A DNA stretch of 64,000 nucleotides from Sedimentibacter acidaminivorans (GTDB lineage: Bacteria > Bacillota > Clostridia > Tissierellales > Sedimentibacteraceae), in contig NZ_JAGGKS010000008.1 of NCBI RefSeq assembly GCF_017873955.1, positions 62,001 to 126,000 on the forward strand, read 5' to 3'. The first letter of the stretch is position 1; each line of letters opens with the position of its first letter. The position numbers and the translations under genes were made by a program. Below are positions 38,098 to 46,727 of the stretch, piece by piece. The notes below the pieces were generated by a model. The model had not been told where the DNA came from and did not search any database. It saw nothing but the letters and a program-made list of their open reading frames with translations.

Positions 38098-39498
38098 TTA
38101 TAAAATAATTCCTACTAATAAGTATCCAACTACAGATACTCCTGCTGCCGTTAGAGCATATGGCAACTGTGTTTTAACATGGTCTATATGATCTGAACCT
38201 GATGCAAGTGATGACAATATAGTTGTATCAGACAATGGTGAACAGTGGTCTCCAAAACATCCTCCACCCATTACAGCAGCTATAGTTCCATATATTACAG
38301 TATTTATTGCTCCTCCAGTTAACTGGAATGCTAATCCTACACATATTGGTGTCATAATTGCATATGTGCCCCATGAAGTACCTGTAAAGAAAGATATAAA
38401 AGCACAAATTAGAAAAGTTAACGCCAATAACAAAGTAGGAGTCATCCATGATTCTGTAACACTTATAACATATTGCGCTGTCCCTAATTCTTTACTAATC
38501 GCATTTAAACAATATGCTAAAGCTAATATAAGCATAGCAGACATAACACTTTTAATACCTTGAACTGCAGTATCAACTAATTCTGATAATGTACCCATCT
38601 TTTGAATTATCATTACTACAAATTGAAATGCAACTGCTGCTATAAATGCCTCTAATGTTTTAGCTGAACCAATAAATATATATGTACCCAGGGTAACACT
38701 AATAATTATTAGAGCAGGTGCAAAGAAGTTTAATAGCAAATTAGATTTAACTCCTTCTTTCGGCTTAATATTTTCTAATTCATTACTCAATAGTGGTTTA
38801 GCAGTATCGCTTACAGCTTTGCCTTCTTCCATTGCTCTTTTTTCTGCTTTTTTCATAGGTCCATAGTCTTTAAGAACTCCTGTTGATATAAGACCTACCA
38901 TTATAATTGATGCTATACCATAAAAATTAAATGGTACCATTTTTATAACAGCTTCCATTGCCATATCTTTGTCTAAAATTGGTCCTAACCCTACTAACAA
39001 ACCTGCCATATATACACCCCATGCGGAAAACGGTATCAATGTGCATATAGGGGCAGATGTAGAATCACATATATATGCTAATTTTTCTCTTGATACACGT
39101 GCTTTATCTGTAATACCTCTCATTACAGTTCCAACATATAATGGACTAAAATAATCACTAAAGAATATAAATATACCTAATAACCATGATATAGTTTGAG
39201 CTCCTATTGCTTTTATGTTTTTCTTTGACAGCATATTTGAAAATGCTTCAATTGCTCCTGATTTTTGAAATAATGCTACCATCATTCCTATAAACACTTC
39301 AATTCCTATTACCCAAATAAAATCCGCATTTCCTAAAGCACTTTGTATAATAGAACTAAATCCGAAAAGTAAATTCTGACCTGTTACTAAAATGCCTATT
39401 AGTACACCTATTAAAATTGAAAACAGTGCATCTCTTGTAATAAATGCTAATACCAAGGCTACTAATGCTGGTGCTAATGATAAAATTCCATAATCCAT
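38098..39498 (-). CDS. NhaC-family sodium antiporter
   Basis: This 466-residue membrane protein belongs to the NhaC family: about eleven helices, the conserved FSDYFSPLYVGTVMRGITDKARVSREKLAYICDSTSAPICTLIPFSAWG region, and GGGCFGDHCSPLSDTTILSS near the C-terminus. Family members exchange Na+ for H+, and relatives such as MleN exchange organic anions. As last gene of the grd locus 1 group it may maintain the ion gradient or carry the locus's amino-acid-like substrate or product; the sequence does not decide. A small hairpin lies between it and the upstream gene, so its expression may differ from the rest. Confidence 0.88.
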   Translation of the reverse strand: MDYGILSLAPALVALVLAFITRDALFSILIGVLIGILVTGQNLLFGFSSIIQSALGNADFIWVIGIEVFIGMMVALFQKSGAIEAFSNMLSKKNIKAIGAQTISWLLGIFIFFSDYFSPLYVGTVMRGITDKARVSREKLAYICDSTSAPICTLIPFSAWGVYMAGLLVGLGPILDKDMAMEAVIKMVPFNFYGIASIIMVGLISTGVLKDYGPMKKAEKRAMEEGKAVSDTAKPLLSNELENIKPKEGVKSNLLLNFFAPALIIISVTLGTYIFIGSAKTLEAFIAAVAFQFVVMIIQKMGTLSELVDTAVQGIKSVMSAMLILALAYCLNAISKELGTAQYVISVTESWMTPTLLLALTFLICAFISFFTGTSWGTYAIMTPICVGLAFQLTGGAINTVIYGTIAAVMGGGCFGDHCSPLSDTTILSSLASGSDHIDHVKTQLPYALTAAGVSVVGYLLVGIIL

Positions 39499-39525
39499 AA
39501 AAATCCTCCTAATTTTTTTATATAA

Positions 39526-39553
39526 TCTCAGTATAAAATTAATTATACTGAGA
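39526..39553 (-). other. Intercistronic hairpin
   Basis: TCTCAGTATAA (39526-39536) pairs perfectly with TTATACTGAGA (39543-39553), loop AATTAA, in the 63-base gap between the alanine-dehydrogenase-like and NhaC-type genes. It has no long T run and could be an RNA-stability or partial termination signal. Confidence 0.5.
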
Positions 39554-39561
39554 GAATAATC

Positions 39562-40683
39562 TTATTTGAAATCTTTAATTATTTCATCATATAGTGTTAA
39601 TTCAAGATTATGTTTTATTGCTGTTTCTGCTAATGTTAATTTGCCCCTGTAGCAAGTTAATCCTTTTAACAAATACTTATTATCTATTAATGCTTTTTCA
39701 CATCCTTTGTTTGCTATTTCCATTGCATATGGTAATGTAGCGTTTGCAAGACTAATTGATGCTGTACGTGAAAAGGCAGATGGTATATTGTCAACACAAT
39801 AGTGCAGTATTCCCTCTTCATAATATATTGGATCATCATGACTTGTAGAATGACTTGTTTCTATAGCTCCATTGTCATCACACGCAACATCAATTATAAT
39901 TGCTCCACCTTTCATTAACTTTAAATCTTCCTTATATACAAGGTGATCTTTCCTTGTTTTATTCCATAAAATGCAATTAATTAAAACATCCGTTTCCTTC
40001 AAACATTTTAAAAGATTTGTTCTGTTAGAGTATAAAAACTCAACATTTGAAGGTAATTTAGACTTAGATTCATTCATAACTTCTTTATTTACATCTAATA
40101 TTTTAACATTGTTGCCAAAACTTGCAGCAAGTTCAGCAGCCCCCATTCCGGACTCTCCGCATCCTATTATAGTTACAGTAGGAGTTTCAACCCCACATAT
40201 TCTATTGAATAATATTCCTTTTCCACCATGAACGCTCTGTCCATAATGTAGTGCTGCTAAAAAACTCCCTTTTCCAGCTAACTCACTCATAGGTTTTAAC
40301 AAAGGAAATCTTCCATTTTTGTCTTCTACATCTTCATAAGCAATTCCGATTACTTTACTTTCTAATAATGCTTGGGTTTGTTCAAGATGCGCATTAGAGT
40401 GTATGTAAGTAAATAAAATTAAATTTTCTCTCAAATATTTGTACTCTTGTGGAAATATTTCCTTTACTTTATATATCATTTCTGCACTTTTATATACCGT
40501 TTCACAATCTGCAATTATTGCTCCTGCCTGCTTATAATCTTCATCAGAAAATCCGCTACCTAATCCTGCATTATTCTCAACATATACTTTATGACCTTTA
40601 TTTACAAATTCAGCAACAGTAGCAGGTATTGCTGCTACCCTATTTTCTTTATTTTTTATTTCTTTTGGTACTCCAATTATCAT
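39562..40683 (-). CDS. Alanine dehydrogenase-family protein
   Basis: This 373-residue protein belongs to the alanine dehydrogenase/transhydrogenase family, which oxidatively deaminates L-alanine to pyruvate with NAD. Family landmarks are present: GVPKEIKNKENRVAAIP with Arg15, YKVKE with Lys74, FTYIHSN with His95 (equivalents of the substrate-binding Arg15, Lys75 and His96), and a nucleotide fold VTIIGCGESGMGAAELAASFG. The coenzyme region is somewhat diverged, so another small amino acid is possible. I chose the third of three close ATG codons, eight bases after GGAGG. It follows the opine-dehydrogenase-family gene by about 100 bases in grd locus 1, so it may process an amino acid released by that pathway. 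Confidence 0.8.
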   Translation of the reverse strand: MIIGVPKEIKNKENRVAAIPATVAEFVNKGHKVYVENNAGLGSGFSDEDYKQAGAIIADCETVYKSAEMIYKVKEIFPQEYKYLRENLILFTYIHSNAHLEQTQALLESKVIGIAYEDVEDKNGRFPLLKPMSELAGKGSFLAALHYGQSVHGGKGILFNRICGVETPTVTIIGCGESGMGAAELAASFGNNVKILDVNKEVMNESKSKLPSNVEFLYSNRTNLLKCLKETDVLINCILWNKTRKDHLVYKEDLKLMKGGAIIIDVACDDNGAIETSHSTSHDDPIYYEEGILHYCVDNIPSAFSRTASISLANATLPYAMEIANKGCEKALIDNKYLLKGLTCYRGKLTLAETAIKHNLELTLYDEIIKDFK

Positions 40684-40784
40684 TATCATTTCCTCCATTA
40701 AGTCAAAAACTAATCACGATTAACAACTACATTATTTAATAATTCTTATATAACTTTTCGAATTATAAAACTAATAGTCTAAAT

Positions 40785-41864
40785 TTAAAGAATTTCATTA
40801 AGTTCATCTAAATTATATTTTGATAACCCCAATCCTTCCATTGTCCTTGCTTTTTCTTCTTTATAATCTCTATCCATCACAATTGATGCCATTTCAATCA
40901 CAGTATCCATGCTAGGTGTCTTTACACCTATTTGTTTTGCTAAATCAGTAAAAAATACTAAACCATAACCTGCATCCTCGTTTATATATCTATGATCTAG
41001 CTGAGATTGAGCCATTATACCTTTAAACCCTGGAGCTTTTGAATATCCTATATCATAAGTATCATCTGCCATATAACCCTGTTTAATTCCTAGCACAGGA
41101 TCCGGTATTATTGTAATTCCCAGTTTATTTCCTATTTCAATTCTTTCGTCATCCATAGACTTAATAACTCTTCCAACTGCCTTAGTTACCCCTTCTTCAT
41201 AGAAAAGAAAATTTCCATTAGTTCTTTCTATTAATGCTGCATTCAATAATGATACAGATGGATGAATTATTGGATTAGCATTTTGCAAAGTTGTTTGTAA
41301 TATATTTTTAGCTATTTCTATCTCCGAATAAACTTTAACAACTACATCATAAACTTTATCATTATATTTACTTGGTAGTGCTGCAACGTAATATGCACCT
41401 TTAAGCCTATTATATACTGCTATTCTTGCATCTCCTATTATTCTAACTGCATATGGCAAGGTAGATGTTTCAGCTACTATAACCGATTCATCTTCTAAAT
41501 TAAGTCCTAAAGCATTTTTAAATACTAAACTGCCAGCGCATGAACTAGGACATACTATATACATTTGACCATTTTGCACATACGGTTTACATACTTTTCC
41601 AAAAGGCTCTGTACTGTATGCAGGTCCAACAACAAATATTATATCTGATTCAGGAATAACTTTACCTATATCATGTCCTGCATATACTAATTTTTGAAAT
41701 CCCTCAAGATCCCCCTCAGAGCAAATGCCTCCCACATCATTTATTGCGTTAATATTTTTTTTAAATTGTTCAAAATCAAACATATATACGTCATGTCCTG
41801 CTTTTGACCATTCAAATGCTACTGCACAACCGCCATTTCCTGAACCTAAAACTGCAACTTTCAT
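40785..41864 (-). CDS. Opine dehydrogenase-family protein
   Basis: This 359-residue protein has the two-domain layout of octopine/nopaline-type opine dehydrogenases, which reductively join, or oxidatively split, an amino acid and an oxo acid. The N-terminal Rossmann fold opens VAVLGSGNGGCAVAFEWSKAGHDVYMF. The C-terminal domain contains the family block HPSVSLLNAALIE...GNFLFYEEGVTKAVGRVIKSMDDERIEIGNKLG, including the conserved His. GGAGG precedes the ATG at 41862-41864. It lies 55 bases after the Sec-containing grdB-like gene without a terminator, so it belongs to that locus. Its substrate is unknown; an N-carboxymethyl or N-carboxyethyl amino acid is an attractive guess. Confidence 0.8.
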   Translation of the reverse strand: MKVAVLGSGNGGCAVAFEWSKAGHDVYMFDFEQFKKNINAINDVGGICSEGDLEGFQKLVYAGHDIGKVIPESDIIFVVGPAYSTEPFGKVCKPYVQNGQMYIVCPSSCAGSLVFKNALGLNLEDESVIVAETSTLPYAVRIIGDARIAVYNRLKGAYYVAALPSKYNDKVYDVVVKVYSEIEIAKNILQTTLQNANPIIHPSVSLLNAALIERTNGNFLFYEEGVTKAVGRVIKSMDDERIEIGNKLGITIIPDPVLGIKQGYMADDTYDIGYSKAPGFKGIMAQSQLDHRYINEDAGYGLVFFTDLAKQIGVKTPSMDTVIEMASIVMDRDYKEEKARTMEGLGLSKYNLDELNEIL

Positions 41865-41919
41865 TTTCATTTCCTCCAAACACATATTAATTTTAATATA
41901 ATAAAACTAAGCTAGTTTA

Positions 41920-43191
41920 TTATTCAATCAATAAATTTAAAGCTTTAATAACTGTTTCTCTTTTTACCAATTCTTCTTTTTCAACAGTAATATTTGGATT
42001 ACCTGTTGGATATGGTATTGCTTGTGCTCCAGATATTCTTGCAGCACCAACTGTTTTAGATATAGGTGTTACTGTACAAACATGCACTGCAGGTATACCA
42101 GCCTTCTCAATTTGTTTAACTATCGTTGCACCGCAACGAGTGCAAGTCCCTCAGGTGCTAGTTAATATAACTCCATCTACTGAGTCTTCAACTAATTTCT
42201 CAGCTATTTCTTTACCCATCCTTGTAGCATCTGCTACAGATGTTGAGTTTCCGGTTGTGGTTGTTAAATAAGGGTATATACTTCCTATGAGCCCTTCTTT
42301 TTCTAATTTCTTAAGAGTATCTAAAGGGGCCACTCTATTTGGGTCTTTATTTGCATAAACTGGGTCATATCCAGCATGCACTGACTCAAATTCTCCTTCT
42401 TTTAAGCCATCTTTGTTAGAAATATCATACATTTTATATACCTTAGCTGTAGCAGCTGGAATATGATCTGGATTTCCCATTAAAACTATACCTCCAGTTG
42501 TACATAAAGCAATCTTAGCTGTTTTTAAATCCTTAATAGGTTCAGCTGGTTTTACTTTTTCATAAACTGAAATCTCTAGTTCTGTTTCAAAGGGTTCCTT
42601 TTTTAATCTCTTTATAAGCATTTCAACCGCTCTTTCAGCACCATTTTTTTCCTTAAATACATTTACCCTTTTACCTTTAGCAAAATATTGTTCTTGCTTT
42701 GGTGTTCCAAGTTTTTCCCCATTTAACAACTTGTTTGCAAAATCAGCCATTAATGGTACAGCCTTTCTTATTCCTGCTGCAGATTTAGCTACCTCTAATA
42801 TATATATATCCTTTTTATACATTTCTACAGCTGGGTTTTCCCAGTACAAACCAGTTATTGCTTCAATATTTAAATCTTTCTTTGTAAAAGAGCAAACATC
42901 TGCACATGCTATACCAAATCTTCCAGCATTAAAAGCAGGTCCTGCTATAATTAGGTCTACCTTTTTATCTTTTAATTTTTCTTTTATAAACTCTTTAACT
43001 TTATCCATATTTTCAACATAATAATTATCACCGCAAATAATAGTAGCAATAATTTCAGCATTTTTAATTTTACCTACAAAAGCATTTGCATTTCCTATAG
43101 GTCCTTTATGAAATTGTGGTTCTGTATATGCTTTTTCTTCACCACCTATTTGGCCAAAAAACTGGTTTGTGTAAAAAACTATATTTTTCAA
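41920..43191 (-). CDS. Sec-containing GrdB-type reductase subunit (locus 1)
   Basis: Component B of glycine-, sarcosine- or betaine reductase binds the substrate, and its GrdB/F/H subunit passes the cleaved group to selenoprotein A through a selenocysteine. The frame is interrupted at 42151-42153 by TGA inside TST-U-GTCTRCGAT, the catalytic Sec motif of GrdB; beyond it the same frame continues 76 residues to TAA 41920-41922. A hairpin starting five bases after the TGA fits a bacterial SECIS. Total length is 423 residues, against about 436 for GrdB. The start is TTG, six bases after AGAGGTG, matching the KNIVFYTNQFF start of the second copy. It follows the GrdE-type gene by 13 bases. The substrate type is not determined. 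Confidence 0.9.
42126..42153 (-). promoter_or_regulatory. UGA selenocysteine codon and SECIS hairpin (locus 1)
   Basis: The in-frame TGA (42151-42153) is followed, after five bases, by TTGCAC...GTGCAA (42126-42145), a six-pair perfect stem with an eight-base loop UCGUUGCG on the minus strand. Position and size fit a bacterial selenocysteine insertion element read by SelB. Confidence 0.85.
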
Positions 43192-43204
43192 ATCTTCCAC
43201 CTCT

Positions 43205-44488
43205 TTATATTGTTATTGCACTTAATAAGGTATTTCCTTGCAAATTATGGCTACCCATAATACCATGTATTTCAACTAATAGAGTCCCATCATCCTGTAT
43301 TGAATCAACGTTTCCGCCTGTAACTCTCTCTATTTCGTTTAAGTTACCTATAACCTTATCCATTTTAGGTAATAAAATAGTTGCATTGCTATTTCCTGTA
43401 GATACAATAGCCTTTGCTTCTGTAACACTGTCAGGGAGTGATTCTGACATACCATCTACACCTGCATCCTCATTAGTAATAACCACTGTATCAATTTTTT
43501 TGTTTTCAAGAGATTGACAAACGACCATTAGATCTGTAGTTGGATTTCCAAATCCCTCTTGAGAAATTATTACACCTTCAGCTCCAAGCATTTCAACAAA
43601 TCTTACTGTTAACATTGTATTTCTGTACTTTTCCTTTAAAGTTACCATCAATGGATTTAACACAATACCCATAAAGTTAATTTCCTTACCATGTTTATTA
43701 AATAATTCTTTTATTACTGAATTATTTAAATGATGGTAAGTAGTAGTTTTAGAACCTGGAGAAACACAGTTTCCACTAACTATAGCACCGTCCATTACTT
43801 CTAATGGAGTTATTATTGTAGGTATAATCAATTTAGAATCTCTACCATAAAAATATGTGTCATGTAAAAGTCCTTGACTCATACAATTGTATACATATGC
43901 TACCTTAGGCAATTCCGGATATTCCGCATATTTCTGGCCTATATTCTTCCATTCATAATTTTCTACTTCATAATTTTCATATTCCAATCCTATTTTCCCT
44001 ATATATTGAGCAACCTTAATACCTGCTAACCTAACTGTTTCTTCATGTTCATGGGAATCTACATAATCCTCTTTTGTTATTACCATAACTATATTTATTA
44101 GTTTAGAAAATATACTATATTCTGCAGCTGGACCGCTCATATCAATCAGTCCTTCTTGAAATCCTACAATAGGCCCTGTTGTAACAACAGCGCAACCTTT
44201 TAATACGCATGTAATGCCACTACCAACTTCATCCATAGTTTCTTTAAATAAGCCGGGAAATGCATCTACATCTTTTTTTGCTCTTGGTTCTATTACGTCT
44301 TTAACTGGAAGTATCCTAACCGACTCCCCAGGTTTAGCAATATCAAAGCGTACATCTTTAATTCTTTTGTCTTCTTTTACTAGTTCTTCAAGATATTTTA
44401 GACTAATATAAAGAATATCATTATCTATTTTGCTTTCATTGCTAAAAATAACATCTTTAATACTAATTTTCCTTAATTCTAAGCTCAT
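43205..44488 (-). CDS. GrdE-type substrate-binding proprotein (locus 1)
   Basis: GrdE, GrdG and GrdI are proproteins of component B that split autocatalytically at an Asn-Cys bond; the new Cys N-terminus becomes a pyruvoyl-type carbonyl group that binds the substrate amine. This 427-residue protein has the expected length and the cleavage motif DGAIVSGNCVSPG with Asn240-Cys241, plus family blocks AKPGESVRILPVKDVIEPRAK and PIVGFQEGLIDMSGPAAEYS. AAAGGAG precedes the ATG. It is the first gene after a sigma-54 promoter. The amine bound cannot be read from the sequence; it is clearly diverged from the locus 2 copy. Confidence 0.9.
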   Translation of the reverse strand: MSLELRKISIKDVIFSNESKIDNDILYISLKYLEELVKEDKRIKDVRFDIAKPGESVRILPVKDVIEPRAKKDVDAFPGLFKETMDEVGSGITCVLKGCAVVTTGPIVGFQEGLIDMSGPAAEYSIFSKLINIVMVITKEDYVDSHEHEETVRLAGIKVAQYIGKIGLEYENYEVENYEWKNIGQKYAEYPELPKVAYVYNCMSQGLLHDTYFYGRDSKLIIPTIITPLEVMDGAIVSGNCVSPGSKTTTYHHLNNSVIKELFNKHGKEINFMGIVLNPLMVTLKEKYRNTMLTVRFVEMLGAEGVIISQEGFGNPTTDLMVVCQSLENKKIDTVVITNEDAGVDGMSESLPDSVTEAKAIVSTGNSNATILLPKMDKVIGNLNEIERVTGGNVDSIQDDGTLLVEIHGIMGSHNLQGNTLLSAITI

Positions 44489-44560
44489 TTTATACTCCTT
44501 TAATAATACATAATCATTAAAATTTTATTAACTTTATTTTAATAACTTATAATATAGTTA

Positions 44561-44579
44561 TAAGCAATATCTATGCCAA
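44561..44579 (-). promoter_or_regulatory. Sigma-54 promoter of grd locus 1
   Basis: The minus strand reads TTGGCATAGATATTGCTTA. The -24 GG and -12 GC are exactly ten bases apart and the flanks (TGGCATA, TTGCT) match the RpoN consensus closely. It lies about 75 bases before the GrdE-type start codon and downstream of two palindromes suited to an enhancer-binding protein. Confidence 0.85.
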
Positions 44580-44619
44580 TTAGTAAATTGTTGTATTTTC
44601 AATATAATTATAATAAATT

Positions 44620-44675
44620 CACCAATAAATAAAAAACAACGACAAAAAGTTGTCGTTGTTTTTTATTTATTGGTG
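44620..44675 (-). terminator. 56-base perfect hairpin after the regulator gene
   Basis: Two 26-base arms are perfectly complementary around an AAAG loop; the core GACAA/TTGTC is flanked by A6/T6 runs. It lies just after the activator gene and before the sigma-54 promoter, so it should stop readthrough from the regulator into grd locus 1. Confidence 0.8.
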
Positions 44676-44715
44676 ACAGATATTTGTCTATTACTGTTTC
44701 CGACAAATATTTGTC
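44675..44715 (-). promoter_or_regulatory. Paired palindromes, probable activator-binding sites
   Basis: GACAGATATTTGTC (44675-44688) and the perfect palindrome GACAAATATTTGTC (44702-44715) are 27 bases centre to centre and lie roughly 100-140 bases upstream of the sigma-54 -24 element, a normal place for an upstream activating sequence. The adjacent sigma-54 activator is the obvious candidate ligand. Confidence 0.7.
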
Positions 44716-44718
44716 TAT

Positions 44719-46128
44719 TTATATTGTAATATTTAACTTATCTATTTTATATTTTAGTGTTTGCCTTGGTATTCCTAGGATTTTACCAGCCTCAGTCTTA
44801 TTTCCTTTAGTAATAATTAATACTTCTTTTATTGTTTCTATTTCTTTTTCTTCTAAAATTTTTTTCAAGTCATATTTTTCCTTATTTAAATCATAGTTTA
44901 TACCGATACTTTTCTTACCTTCTTCATCTTTTTTGTCCTTATAAACTCTATCGTACATATATGCAGGCAATTGTTGTACATCTAAAATATTAGTATTACT
45001 GCAACTAATCATTGACTCAATAATATGTTTTAACTCTCTAACATTTCCATCCCAATTATACTCTAAAAAAATATCTTCTAAAGTTTTAGTTATGCCTTGT
45101 ACATTTTTTCCATAAATATTATTAAATTCATTGATAAAATTATGCACAAAGTATTTAACATCTCCCTTTCTCTCTCTAAGAGGTGATAAATAAATCATTC
45201 CGCTACTTAGTCTATAAAACAAATCACTTCTAAATTCTTTTTTTTCAATAGCTTTAAGTGGGTCAATGTTCATTGCTGCAATAATTTTAACCTTAACTGA
45301 TTTTTCAACATTAGAGCCTACTGGTCTAAAACTACCATCTTGTAAAACTCTAAGCAACTTCCCTTGAACATCATAAGGAATTGAATTAAGTTCGTCTAAG
45401 AATATTATTCCTCCATTAGCTTCTTCAAATAATCCTTTCCTATTTTCAGCACCTGTATATGCCCCTTTATATGTTCCAAATAAAATTGATTCAACTAAAT
45501 TTTGTGGTATAGCCGCACAATTTTGAATAACTACCTTATTTCTTGATACACCACTATAATTTATCATTGCTTGAACAAAAACCTCTTTTCCCGTTCCAGT
45601 TTCTCCATAAATTAAAATGGGGTTTTTTGTTTTTGACATAATCTTAGCATATTCAATATTTTTTATCATACTACTGTCTTTGGTAATAATTTTGTCAAAT
45701 GAAATTTTACTTAAATCACTGGATATATTAGTTGATTCTTCAAAATCTTCAACATCTAAATTATTTACATTGTCAATTGTCGTAATATCTTTTACTAGTT
45801 CTACTGCACCCATTATTTTACCTTTTCTAACTAATGGAATTGTAACATTATGTGTACAATAAACTTTTCCAGTAAAATCTTTATACTTTTGGAACTTTTT
45901 TACTACTATTTCTCCTGTAGTCATGCACCTTACTATTGAACTTGTTTCTTTTTTTACATCTGGATATATTTCAAAAAAATTTTTATTCAAAAATTCATAT
46001 TTGCTATAATCATTAACAGAAATATTTACTCTATTATCATATCTAGTATTATATATGACAGTAAATTCTCTATCTACTATCAAAACATAATCTAAACTAT
46101 TAAATAATAATCCACCAATATCAACCAT
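44719..46128 (-). CDS. Sigma-54 enhancer-binding activator (PAS-AAA-Fis), locus 1
   Basis: This 469-residue activator has a PAS-type sensor (about residues 1-120, GGLLFNSLDYVLIVDREFTVIYNT), a central AAA+ domain with Walker A GETGTGKE, the sigma-54 contact loop GAYTGA, Walker B GGIIFLDELNS, and a C-terminal Fis-type helix-turn-helix (NKTEAGKILGIPRQTLKYKI). RocR-like activators of amino-acid catabolism share this layout. It is transcribed toward grd locus 1, and paired palindromes next to its stop codon are likely its binding sites. The ligand sensed by the PAS domain is unknown but probably the locus 1 substrate. Confidence 0.88.
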   Translation of the reverse strand: MVDIGGLLFNSLDYVLIVDREFTVIYNTRYDNRVNISVNDYSKYEFLNKNFFEIYPDVKKETSSIVRCMTTGEIVVKKFQKYKDFTGKVYCTHNVTIPLVRKGKIMGAVELVKDITTIDNVNNLDVEDFEESTNISSDLSKISFDKIITKDSSMIKNIEYAKIMSKTKNPILIYGETGTGKEVFVQAMINYSGVSRNKVVIQNCAAIPQNLVESILFGTYKGAYTGAENRKGLFEEANGGIIFLDELNSIPYDVQGKLLRVLQDGSFRPVGSNVEKSVKVKIIAAMNIDPLKAIEKKEFRSDLFYRLSSGMIYLSPLRERKGDVKYFVHNFINEFNNIYGKNVQGITKTLEDIFLEYNWDGNVRELKHIIESMISCSNTNILDVQQLPAYMYDRVYKDKKDEEGKKSIGINYDLNKEKYDLKKILEEKEIETIKEVLIITKGNKTEAGKILGIPRQTLKYKIDKLNITI

Positions 46129-46247
46129 ATAAGTACACCTTTTTATAATAAATTTTGTATTAAAAATGTATAACTATTATCCTATTATAACATTAGTATA
46201 AAATTTTACAAACTGATAATGTTTTCATACTGACGACTTAATTATAA

Positions 46248-46727
46248 TTACAAACATACTATCCTACTTAAAATCTTGTCAGGCATTATTTCAATTATCC
46301 CGTAGCTTGGTTTACCGTATTTAGGCATAATTGTGCTACCAGGGTTAAAATAGAGTACATCATTGCACAACTCTTCATGTGCTATATGTGTATGTCCATA
46401 TAACACTATATCTGTATGATTTTCATCTGCTAATTTTTTTAAATGATTTAAATCATCTTTGACATTCTGCAAATGGCCATGAGTTATTAATACTTGTTTA
46501 CCTCCAATTACTTGGATTAGCATATCTTTTCTATTTTCAATATCATAATCACAGTTTCCAGTAACCCTATAAAAGTCCTTAATTCCTAGTAACCATGCAA
46601 GTTTTTCAGCATCTTTGTACTTATCTCCGCAGTGTATCATGAGGTCAATATCTTTTTCTTCACGTATAGGTTTAACTATAGATTCAAAAATTGCTCCATG
46701 CGTATCACTTACTACTAATATTTTCAC
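46248..46727 (-). CDS. YfcE/MJ0936-type metallophosphoesterase
   Basis: This 159-residue protein has the compact calcineurin-like phosphoesterase motif set: VVSDTHG, IHCGDKYKD, VTGNCDYD, ITHGH and YGHTHIA, which hold two metal ions. Members hydrolyse phosphodiesters in vitro; the natural substrate is generally unknown. A GTG start inside the end of the rdgB-like gene gives a 23-base overlap, a pairing of these two genes common in Firmicutes. It is a housekeeping pair between the two grd loci. Confidence 0.88.
   Translation of the reverse strand: MKILVVSDTHGAIFESIVKPIREEKDIDLMIHCGDKYKDAEKLAWLLGIKDFYRVTGNCDYDIENRKDMLIQVIGGKQVLITHGHLQNVKDDLNHLKKLADENHTDIVLYGHTHIAHEELCNDVLYFNPGSTIMPKYGKPSYGIIEIMPDKILSRIVCL

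Noticed and set aside
38228-38449. Minus-strand frame inside the NhaC-type gene
   Set aside because: Unlike the TnpV frame, the product (rich in Cys, Tyr, Asn and Trp) matches nothing and has no ribosome site; a shift shadow of the antiporter gene.
42151-43200. GrdB-type reading frame ending at TGA as a truncated gene
   Set aside because: The TGA lies in the catalytic Sec motif, the frame continues 76 residues, and a SECIS-like hairpin follows; it is a selenocysteine codon.
44489-44718. Glycine riboswitch upstream of the grd locus 1 genes
   Set aside because: The gap contains a sigma-54 promoter, a terminator and palindromes, but none of the conserved glycine-aptamer core; nothing similar was seen upstream of grdX either.
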